Shown: positions 35,661 to 43,379 of the stretch, in pieces | How the letters are laid out: every line of letters starts with the position of its first letter | Position numbering within the stretch: the first letter of the stretch is position 1 | Assembly (NCBI GenBank): GCA_022690815.1 | Contig: JALCZJ010000002.1 | Span: 62,001-126,000, forward strand | Direction: 5' to 3' | DNA length: 64,000 nt | Origin: Ferrimicrobium sp. | GTDB taxonomy: Bacteria; Actinomycetota; Acidimicrobiia; Acidimicrobiales; Acidimicrobiaceae | Notes under the pieces: generated by a model | Databases searched by the model: none | Told to the model about the DNA's origin: nothing | The model's input: only the letters and a program-made list of their open reading frames with translations | Translations under genes and position numbers: made by a program

Positions 35661-36337
35661 GCGGCGTCTCCAAGAATCCGTCCATCACGCAACGCCAACG
35701 ATTGCGAACCCCGAGCAGCCACCTGTTTATCGTGGGTGATCACGACGATCGTCCTACCACCAGCGTGAAGCTCATCGAAGATAGTCAGTATCTCCTCAGC
35801 ACTCACCGAGTCGAGGTTGCCTGTGGGTTCATCTGCCAGGATGAGATCCGGATCGCCAACGAGGGCGCGGGCGATAGCGACGCGCTGTTGCTGGCCACCA
35901 GAGAGCTCCATGGGCCGATGCCGCAAATGGTTGCCGAGGCCAATCCTATCGAGGAGCTCGCTGGCTCGCTCACGACGTTCAGCCTTCGGAACCCGAGCAT
36001 AGAGAAGGCCCAACTCGACGTTCGCCACCGCGTCCACCGACGCCAAAAGATTAAACTGCTGAAAGACAAATCCGATTCTGCGATTCCTCAAACGAGCGAG
36101 CTCAACCTCTCCCATCTGGTCCACTCGCTCACCCGAGATCAGTATCTGTCCGGCAGTTGGAACATCAAGACAGCCGAGAAGGTGCATGAGCGTCGACTTA
36201 CCGGACCCGGATGGTCCAGTAATCGTGAGAAACTGTCCCTCCTCGACCGTCATCGAGACTCCACGAAGGGCTTCAACCACCACCGAACCCAACAGGTAGC
36301 GCTTCGTAACGTCGCGAACGGAGATCACATCAGCCAC
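35657..36337 (-). CDS. MacB/LolD-like ABC exporter ATPase
   Basis: A 226-residue ATPase with Walker [11 protein letters not shown]-loop FVFQQFNLL, signature LSGGQQQR, Walker B LILADEP, D-loop GNLD and switch His in VITHD. GTG 36337 is preferred. The frame is open to 36451, but the extra residues ([17 protein letters not shown]) are the antisense-like reading of the Gly/Phe repeat of the preceding gene. The GTG overlaps the adaptor stop (GTGGCTGA) and is preceded by GGAGG in the adaptor tail. Confidence 0.93.
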   Translation of the reverse strand: MADVISVRDVTKRYLLGSVVVEALRGVSMTVEEGQFLTITGPSGSGKSTLMHLLGCLDVPTAGQILISGERVDQMGEVELARLRNRRIGFVFQQFNLLASVDAVANVELGLLYARVPKAERRERASELLDRIGLGNHLRHRPMELSGGQQQRVAIARALVGDPDLILADEPTGNLDSVSAEEILTIFDELHAGGRTIVVITHDKQVAARGSQSLALRDGRILGDAA

Positions 36338-37457
36338 CGAAGGCTCCTCCTCCACCGAAGGCTCCTCGCCGACCGAAGGCTCCTCGCCCAATAGACGTGG
36401 TGCCTGTTGCCCCAGCGAATGACGGAACATCTTCAACAATCTTGTCACCACTCGCGAGTCCCTTGGTCACAACCACCTCAGCGCCTGTGATGGAACCTAC
36501 CGAGATCGGAACCTTCCGTTGACCCGACCGAGTCGACTCAAGAACGTACGGCGACGAACTCAAAGAATGTACAGCGAGCGTTGGTATCTCGATGACGTCA
36601 GGCTCTACCTTGGTGACGATACTCACGGTGGCTGGCAACCCTGCGTAGAGACCTTTTGGGTCTCCAGTGACCGAGATTGTGACAGGAAATGTCGCTACGC
36701 CACTCGACGTCGTCGCCACGAGACCAACCGACGTTACGGTGCCATACACGTTGCTCGATGTCCCCTGTACACTCACGGTCGCCTGTTCGGAGTCCTGGAC
36801 CCCCGAGATGTTGGCATCGCTCACAGCGGCGTTGACGACCCAGGAACTCGACGACTCAATGGTGATACCGACCGTTTGCGCTTTGGTGGCGCTACCGCCG
36901 GACGAGGGCCCAACGCTTTGACCGGTAGCGAGATCGACAGCCGTCACGGTTCCGTCAAATGGAGCATACAACGATGCATCTGATAGATTCTGCTTAGCGG
37001 TATCCAGAGCTGTCGTATCAGCAGTGACCGTCGCCTGATCTGCTTGAATCGTTGCACTTGGAGCCGCGGCATCCTGATCGGCGGTGAGCTTCGTCTCGGC
37101 GGCAGTGAGCTGGGCCTGGGCCTGGGCCTGGGCCGCCTGCAGCGGAGCAGTATCAAGGCTCGCCAATAACGTTGAGGGCGTTACCGCCTCACCCACCGTC
37201 GCCTCGACCGAGGCAACCGTTCCTGAAGTCAGGAAATCAACCGTCTGGTCTTGGCTCGGCTCAACCGTGCCTGAGGCTGCAACTTGCTGAGAAGCGGATG
37301 TCTCCGAGACGGTTAGCGTCCGTGGAACCAATACAAAGCTCTTCGCGCTCGTCGCCGATGTGGTGAAACTTCTCAGACCATAACCGACGCCGACAAGCGC
37401 CAACCCAACGATGACTCCCGCCGCGACGCGTTGCCACCGTCTCCAATGCTGTGCCAT
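36330..37457 (-). CDS. Efflux periplasmic adaptor (MacA type), first copy
   Basis: A 375-residue adaptor: N-terminal helix (VAAGVIVGLALVGVGYGL), lipoyl halves VDFLTSGTVASVEATVGEAV and DASLYAPFDGTVTAVDLATG, a short helical hairpin with a Gln-Ala repeat (QAQAQAQ, from GGCCTG hexamers near 37115-37135), a beta-barrel and a C-terminal Gly/Phe-rich tail ([18 protein letters not shown]). The start ATG 37457 has no strong ribosome site. It is the first gene of the operon and runs into the ATPase gene with an eight-base overlap. Confidence 0.9.
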   Translation of the reverse strand: MAQHWRRWQRVAAGVIVGLALVGVGYGLRSFTTSATSAKSFVLVPRTLTVSETSASQQVAASGTVEPSQDQTVDFLTSGTVASVEATVGEAVTPSTLLASLDTAPLQAAQAQAQAQLTAAETKLTADQDAAAPSATIQADQATVTADTTALDTAKQNLSDASLYAPFDGTVTAVDLATGQSVGPSSGGSATKAQTVGITIESSSSWVVNAAVSDANISGVQDSEQATVSVQGTSSNVYGTVTSVGLVATTSSGVATFPVTISVTGDPKGLYAGLPATVSIVTKVEPDVIEIPTLAVHSLSSSPYVLESTRSGQRKVPISVGSITGAEVVVTKGLASGDKIVEDVPSFAGATGTTSIGRGAFGRRGAFGGGGAFGG

Positions 37458-37564
37458 GGAACCTAACTTTCAACACGATGAACGATATAGCTACGAGCGC
37501 GTAGCCTAGGGCGGTACCCCTGGGAGATAGCTAAAAACCACCAGAGCATCTGATACGAAAGTTA

Positions 37565-37593
37565 GTTAGTGACTGTCCTAATATATCACTAAC
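37565..37593. promoter_or_regulatory. Dyad upstream of exporter operon
   Basis: GTTAGTGA (37565-37572) and TCACTAAC (37586-37593) form a perfect 8-bp inverted repeat with a 13-base spacer, about 110 bp upstream of the first adaptor gene. The AT-rich TATATC inside it (37582-37587) matches the core of the dyad upstream of padR, so both may be PadR operators. Confidence 0.4.
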
Positions 37594-37702
37594 AATTCCC
37601 TCACAAACCCCTCATACATAGCCACCTGATGCCTCTGTTGCACAACCTTTGTCTCTGAGGAGAGGTGAACGTGGCGACAGCTGACCAAAGGTGAGCATCT
37701 CA

Positions 37703-39991
37703 CTACTGTTGGGCGAGAATGGCCTCTATCTCAGCGAGTGGATCACGTACTCGTGGCCCCATTGCCTCGATCACGGCACGCTCAATGGTTCCTGTGAACG
37801 CGAAAGGAGCCTCATAACCGTCGCCGACGGATGGCCCCCATTCATAACCACATGTCAACCCAGCACCTACCCCGTTCAACCCCGCAGGGGGAACCCGATC
37901 GAGGGCGATCGAGGTAGATTGATCCTCATCAACACTGAGTGTCGCTTGACCTCCATCGCGACCATCTTTACTGAAGACTAGTCTCACCAGGTGTCGACCG
38001 GTTCCAATGGCATCAGTGATCGCGATTGTGTGACGGGTTTTGCCGTAGAGGTTGTGGGTATAGTGAATACGCCCATCGAGCACATAGAGCGACCAGCCGC
38101 CCAGCGCAGATCCTTGTGCAATGAGTACACCCTTGGGCATCACGCCAGCGGGTACAGTGCACTCCACCTCAATGCGATAGGAACGATACTTGAGATCGAT
38201 CGCCACCACCTCAGGAACCTGGGAGACTCCAGGGAAGTAGCGCATGCGATCAGGATTGACGCGTTGATCCGGCTTTGGATGGACCAGGGCCCATAGAATC
38301 CGATTATCGAGTGGCAAAACCTGATTGCGCTCCGCCTCGAGCCACCACTGTTCGACAAGGTTGGCCAAGAGCTCGGGGTGTTGTTGTGCGAGATCTTCCA
38401 CCTCCGACAGGTCATTTGCTACGTGGTAAAGCTCCCAGACATCATCGTCGAAGTCGTCGTTCGGGTTTTTGTCGTCATAGAGCGGCGCAATGGGATGGAA
38501 GGCGACGGCTTTCCAGCCATCGCGGTAGATGGCTCGCGAGCCGAACATCTCGTAATACTGAGTCGTTCGCAACGCAGGAACATCCGCTGAGTCGGGCCGT
38601 AGTAATGAGGCAAAGCTAAGAGAATCCACTGGCGTCTGAGGTACGTAGTCGATCACTGCAGGCTCAGCAATGCCTAGGAGTTCGAGAATCGTGCCGCGCA
38701 CATCGATAGCGTGGCAATACTGATGTCGGATTCCTCCTTCATCGAGATGGCCATTGGGCCAAGACAAAATGCAAGGATCCGCGACACCCCCTTCATGCAC
38801 CTCACGTTTCCAACGCCGAAATGGCGTGTTCCCGGCCATCGTCCAACCCCAGGGGTAGTTGTTGTGGGTAAAGGGTCCACCAATCTCATCGATGCGGTCA
38901 AACATCTCCTGTGTCGTGGCTGGATCAAGGTTCGCCAACCGAATATCGTTGATGGAGCCTTCCGGCCCGCCCTCGGCGCTCGCTCCGTTATCCGACACGA
39001 GTACCACGATTGTGTTACCGAGCTCACCAAGATCATCGACAAAGTCAAGCAGGCGCCCAATTTGTTCGTCGGTGTGGGAAAGAAAACTGGCAAAGGCCTC
39101 CATGAAACGCGCGGCGACCGCGGCCTCGGTCTGGTCCAGCTCCTCAAAGGGACGCACCCAATCTGGGCGCATCGAGAGACGGGTACTCGAGGGAAGGATC
39201 CCACTTTCCAGCTGCCGAGCGAAGGTTGCCTCCCTCCAGCGGTCCCAACCTTCATCGAAGGCGCCTCGGTATCGGTCTGCCCATCGCTTGGGCGGTTGAT
39301 GGGGGGAGTGGCAAGCTCCAGGGCAAAAGTACAAGAAAAATGGACGTGACGCCTCAACAGCTCGAAGATCTGCGATGAACGCTGTTGCATGATCGACAAG
39401 ATCTTCTGTTAGATGGTAGCCATCGTTGTAGGAGCGTGGTGGACGCAGCGAATGGTTGTCGTGATAGAGCGCTGGGAAGAACTGGTGTGTCTCTCCCCCA
39501 TGGAATCCATACCACCGGTCGAAACCACGCCCAAGGGGCCATGACGCACGAGAGGCTGCCATGTGGGTCTCATCATCTGGGGTCAAGTGCCACTTACCGA
39601 TGGCATAGGTGGCATAACCTTGAGATCGCAGCACCTCAGACAGGAATCCATTTTCTTTGGGGGGTTTGCCATAGTAGCCAGGGAAGCCAATAGCCAGATC
39701 GGCCACACGACCCATCCCATTACGGTGATGGTTTCTGCCTGTCAACAGACAGGCTCTGGTCGGCGAACAAAGTGAGGTGGTATGGAAATTCGCCATCCGT
39801 ACACCTCTGGCTCCAAGTGCATCCATTCTCGGTGTTGCGATGTCAGATCCGTAACAACCAAGTTGGGCAAAACCAACATCGTCCAAGACTATCATTACCA
39901 CGTTTGGACTTGCCGCCTTCGGGCGAGGTTCCTTGGGCCACCAGGGTACTGAAGTACGCCAATCTCGACCAATTGTTCCATGGAAGTCCAC
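37703..39991 (-). CDS. Arylsulfatase (formylglycine-dependent)
   Basis: A 762-residue type I sulfatase. The modification motif Cys75-Ser-Pro-Thr-Arg (SLCSPTRACLLTGR) is intact, so a formylglycine-generating enzyme would be needed. Metal ligands are seen in VVMIVLDDVGFAQLG (Asp37, Asp38) and LVSDNGASAEGG, and the active-site Lys/His in AIGKWHL. The C-terminal 170 residues form a separate beta-rich region (YRIEVECTVPAGVMPKGVLI). No signal peptide is visible; the enzyme may be cytoplasmic or use an N-terminal start not resolved here (GTG 39991). It should release sulfate from organic sulfate esters. It stands alone. Confidence 0.9.
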   Translation of the reverse strand: MDFHGTIGRDWRTSVPWWPKEPRPKAASPNVVMIVLDDVGFAQLGCYGSDIATPRMDALGARGVRMANFHTTSLCSPTRACLLTGRNHHRNGMGRVADLAIGFPGYYGKPPKENGFLSEVLRSQGYATYAIGKWHLTPDDETHMAASRASWPLGRGFDRWYGFHGGETHQFFPALYHDNHSLRPPRSYNDGYHLTEDLVDHATAFIADLRAVEASRPFFLYFCPGACHSPHQPPKRWADRYRGAFDEGWDRWREATFARQLESGILPSSTRLSMRPDWVRPFEELDQTEAAVAARFMEAFASFLSHTDEQIGRLLDFVDDLGELGNTIVVLVSDNGASAEGGPEGSINDIRLANLDPATTQEMFDRIDEIGGPFTHNNYPWGWTMAGNTPFRRWKREVHEGGVADPCILSWPNGHLDEGGIRHQYCHAIDVRGTILELLGIAEPAVIDYVPQTPVDSLSFASLLRPDSADVPALRTTQYYEMFGSRAIYRDGWKAVAFHPIAPLYDDKNPNDDFDDDVWELYHVANDLSEVEDLAQQHPELLANLVEQWWLEAERNQVLPLDNRILWALVHPKPDQRVNPDRMRYFPGVSQVPEVVAIDLKYRSYRIEVECTVPAGVMPKGVLIAQGSALGGWSLYVLDGRIHYTHNLYGKTRHTIAITDAIGTGRHLVRLVFSKDGRDGGQATLSVDEDQSTSIALDRVPPAGLNGVGAGLTCGYEWGPSVGDGYEAPFAFTGTIERAVIEAMGPRVRDPLAEIEAILAQQ

Positions 39992-40161
39992 TAGATTCCT
40001 CTCTTTCTCTCACCCGGTCGCCAGCGAAGGCCCAGGAGCGCTAGAGCCCAGCTTCGCCTGGATGCAGTCCTCCTGACCCGGTATTCGGACGAGTGCTGCC
40101 GACGGTGAGTCCGCAGTATCCACGCCCTCTTAGATGCCAACACTACCACTACACTTAGGTA

Positions 40162-41193
40162 GTGCGCCTCCGGCATTTCTTTGCACGACCAACCGTTCGC
40201 ATGGTAATAGGAATCATCGTCGCCGGTGTTGTCTTCGTCATCCTGTTCCACTCCCGATCAGAGCTTGTCTTCGCACTCGACCGGCTCAGGACGCTTCGCT
40301 TTGGGTGGATGCTATTGGCTGGACTTGCGGAGTTCCTCTCTGTGGTGAGCTATGCCCTTCTCCAGCGCAAACTGCTCAACGTCACTGGTTTTCGCATCGG
40401 GTTGCGTTTCTTACTGGGTATTACGCTGGCCACCGACGCGATCGCCGATTCGCTTCCGGGCGAGCCGGTCTTTTCCAGCGCCTTTCGATTTGCCCAATAT
40501 CGCCGCCACGGAGTCGATGCAGCCAACGCGACCTGGGTCATGGTGACGGTCCTTGTCGCCCTTGCACTTGGATTATCCGCGTTAACACTGCTCGGCCTCC
40601 TCATCGCTTTGATCTTCGGCAGCAAGCGCGGGCCAGCGAGCCTAGGAGCGCTCGCCGTGATTGTGCTTACTGTAATGGTGACCGTGCTCACGCGGGTGTC
40701 GCTGTGGCGGCGAGTGCTTGACTGGAGTCTTCGAATCAGCCAACATCTCCCTCCCCGCCTTCGCAACCGATTACACCCAGCGCTCCAGCAATGGAACACG
40801 CTCCTCGACGACATCCATGTAGGCGTGCTCGACAGCTTCATCATTGGGCTCCTCGGCGTCTCCGAATGGGGGCTCGATCTCGGCTGTCTCATCCTCGTCT
40901 TCCCAGCTCTAGGATTTCCGATCCCGTGGACCAGTGTAATTCTTGGATACGCCGCGAGTCAGATCATCGGCGTCGTTCCCATCACTCCAGGTGGGCTGGG
41001 GATCATTGAGGGCAGTCTGAGTGCGGTACTCATCACCTTTGGGGCCCTAGCGCGTCATGCAATCACCGCCGTTCTGGTCTACCGCCTCATCTCCTATTGG
41101 CTGCTCATACCTATCGGCTGGATAGCCTTTACCATTATCAGGATCAAAACTCGTCGCGAACGCAACCAATCCAGTGAGACAGCTGACCGATAG
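40162..41193 (+). CDS. UPF0104/lysylphosphatidylglycerol synthase-type membrane protein
   Basis: A 343-residue protein with about eight predicted membrane helices. The conserved segment IIGVVPITPGGLGIIEGSLS near residues 273-292 defines the YbhN/AglD/MprF-type membrane domain. The soluble aminoacyltransferase part of MprF is absent, so it is likely to be a lipid flippase-like protein. Start GTG 40162. It is divergent from the sulfatase gene. Confidence 0.85.
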   Translation: MRLRHFFARPTVRMVIGIIVAGVVFVILFHSRSELVFALDRLRTLRFGWMLLAGLAEFLSVVSYALLQRKLLNVTGFRIGLRFLLGITLATDAIADSLPGEPVFSSAFRFAQYRRHGVDAANATWVMVTVLVALALGLSALTLLGLLIALIFGSKRGPASLGALAVIVLTVMVTVLTRVSLWRRVLDWSLRISQHLPPRLRNRLHPALQQWNTLLDDIHVGVLDSFIIGLLGVSEWGLDLGCLILVFPALGFPIPWTSVILGYAASQIIGVVPITPGGLGIIEGSLSAVLITFGALARHAITAVLVYRLISYWLLIPIGWIAFTIIRIKTRRERNQSSETADR

Positions 41194-41301
41194 TAGCATC
41201 ACACACAGGTCGTCCAGGTTCACTGCCTTACAACGTCTTCGGCCAGTTCGCGCGTTGGTCTTCGCCAGGGCTCTTGCACCCGCGCCCTTCCACCAGTCTG
41301 T

Positions 41302-42465
41302 CTAGACGGCCCCTGGCCATTCGATGCTGCGTATGGGGTCAGCCGCAGGCTTGGCAAAAACAAATCCTTGGATCAGCGTCACACCAAGGTCAACAACACA
41401 GGAGAGCTCGGCTACCGTCTCGACTCCCTCGGCAACCACCTCAATGCCCTCTCCCCTTGCGGCAGTGATGACCCCGGCGGCGATCGCCCGCTGGAAGCGT
41501 CGTTGATCGATGTCATGAATGAGGTCACGATCGAGCTTTATCACATCGGGTACCAGCTCAATCAGGGTGTTCAGTCCGGCATAGCCGCTGCCGACATCAT
41601 CAAGTGCTACCTGAAACCCATGGCTGCGATAGTACCGAAAGATAGTCTTGAGATGAGAAAAATCAACGATCTGTTCGCTTTCGCTGACCTCAAAAACAAT
41701 GCGGCTAGGGTCAAATCCACATGCATTCGCGATAGCTAGCGTCGTCTTGAGACATTGACGTGGGTCATAGATGGCGTTGGGGAGGAAATTTATGAATAGC
41801 CTTCCCTCAAGGTCCACCTTTGCCGCCGAGCGGATCGCCGTCTCTCGCGCGAGGCGGTCTAGGTAAAAGATCGAATCGGTTTGTTGAGCATAGCTGAACA
41901 GCTGGTACGGAGTGATGATCTCGCCACGAAGGTCACGTCCTCGACTCAACGCCTCGTAACCAACGATCTGGTGGGCCTGGACACCAACAATGGGTTGAAA
42001 ATGTGTCTCAATATCACCACGTTCAAGGCACGCGCCGACCTCAGGCATCTCTAGAGCTGTCACGAGCGCCCCAAGTGTTGTTGACATTCCCAACCAACCG
42101 AGTTCACGAGACGATGGATCGATGCGATAGATACGAATTCGATCTTGTTGGAATTCCGTTAGGCGATCACCATCGCCCAATAGCGCAACAACCCGGTCAA
42201 TCGCGACATCGCTCGGAATCAACACTGTGCCCTGCGTGGCACATTCGATACCCGCGCGCACCAGAAGTTGACGTACCCGCCGACGCAACTCATCATCGGC
42301 AACCACTAAGACTCCCGGATCTTCGGTCACTAGATCAGTCGACCGATAGGTTCCACAGGTCTCACAGTTCGCCACGATGCGCCCCTTGTCCGCTCTTGAT
42401 GCCTTGCTCAGAGTAACTATCGGCACCGAGAGCAACGACTGAACTATGTTGGGCACTCCGACCAC
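41302..42465 (-). CDS. EAL-domain c-di-GMP phosphodiesterase
   Basis: A 387-residue protein with a C-terminal EAL domain (about residues 140-385). Catalytic features are intact: Glu171 in GYEALSRG, Asn in LFINFLPNAIYD, FEVSESE, the Asp pair in ALDDVGSGYAGL, Lys in VIKLDRDLI and Glu in VVAEGVETV. The N-terminal 130 residues carry a Cys pair (NCETCGTY, Cys34 and Cys37) and a sensor-like alpha/beta region with no recognised domain. It should hydrolyse c-di-GMP and could influence motility, given the flagellar genes in the same window. Confidence 0.88.
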   Translation of the reverse strand: MVGVPNIVQSLLSVPIVTLSKASRADKGRIVANCETCGTYRSTDLVTEDPGVLVVADDELRRRVRQLLVRAGIECATQGTVLIPSDVAIDRVVALLGDGDRLTEFQQDRIRIYRIDPSSRELGWLGMSTTLGALVTALEMPEVGACLERGDIETHFQPIVGVQAHQIVGYEALSRGRDLRGEIITPYQLFSYAQQTDSIFYLDRLARETAIRSAAKVDLEGRLFINFLPNAIYDPRQCLKTTLAIANACGFDPSRIVFEVSESEQIVDFSHLKTIFRYYRSHGFQVALDDVGSGYAGLNTLIELVPDVIKLDRDLIHDIDQRRFQRAIAAGVITAARGEGIEVVAEGVETVAELSCVVDLGVTLIQGFVFAKPAADPIRSIEWPGAV

Positions 42466-42651
42466 ACGAGCCAGTGTTCGTGCGTTAGCGATTCAATATC
42501 TCAGTGGTGGCGCTCACAACAATCGACGAGGACGCCAGTGGCCAGCCTCGCAGACTGGCTGTCTTCGACACCACAGTAATCAGCTCTCCAGCAGACAGCG
42601 AAGGCTTCGTCGTGTCTGGCACCGGCCTACGTCGAGCCAGAACCACCCCGG

Positions 42652-43095
42652 CTACTTCAAGGCGACGACCGAGACACCAACGGTCGATGAGCTACCCTCA
42701 ACCAGTACCTCCCAATGGGTATCGTCCAAGCTGTAGAGAGCTGAAGGCGTGTTGGCATACGAGTCCTGCTTCTGGACAAAACCGAGGCCTTTGAGCGCCT
42801 TGACGTAGCGATTCATGAAGGCCGCTTGCGACGAGGGACTGGGGGCGTAGGTCAATTGAAACTGAGCCCGGTGTTTGGTGGAATCGTTAGCAACATTGAT
42901 GAGCGAGGCACCTTTGGGCAAAGGCACAACCCGAACCGGGAAGCTCTTGGGAAGCCTTGCCAAAATGGAGGTTGGCTCCGAGGACGTATCAACCGGGTGA
43001 GATGCCTGCGATTGCACCTTTGTGCTTCCGCAGGCGGCGAGCAGCACTGAGGCGACCGCAAAACCTGACACCAGGCGATGGAGTCGAACACGCAT
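42652..43095 (-). CDS. Small hypothetical lipoprotein
   Basis: A 147-residue protein with a signal peptide and lipobox LLAACGS (Cys at about residue 22). The remaining domain has an alpha/beta pattern (KSFPVRVVPLPKGASLINV, FMNRYVKALKGLGFVQKQDS) with no recognised family. It is probably surface-attached. It stands alone between the EAL gene and the molybdenum hydroxylase gene. Confidence 0.7.
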   Translation of the reverse strand: MRVRLHRLVSGFAVASVLLAACGSTKVQSQASHPVDTSSEPTSILARLPKSFPVRVVPLPKGASLINVANDSTKHRAQFQLTYAPSPSSQAAFMNRYVKALKGLGFVQKQDSYANTPSALYSLDDTHWEVLVEGSSSTVGVSVVALK

Positions 43096-43379
43096 ACGAC
43101 CACCCTAGCGCACCATCACCTTGGCCATGATGTTCACGACTCAGCCGATCAGCGCACGTGGCCGCGGCATCGTGAGTAATGCTATCCACGCCACCATGCA
43201 GAGGCTGAACAAGAACTCAACCTTAGAATCGTCTGAAGTCATCCGCGGACACCTGATGACATCCGGCCACTGGATCAGGCCAGCAGCTAGCCACAACAAA
43301 GACATCGAAGAGTCTGCGAGGCGTGGTTATCGTCGGCACGCTGTAACGCCGATGGCGTGCCGGTACGCTGGGCTCAGCC

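Noticed and set aside
35588-36394. Long plus-strand frame opposite the exporter ATPase
   Set aside because: It is the antisense reading of a clearly real ATPase gene, and its composition (Arg/His/Ser-rich) is not protein-like.
38711-39349. 212-residue plus-strand frame opposite the sulfatase
   Set aside because: The sulfatase frame carries all family motifs; this one has none.
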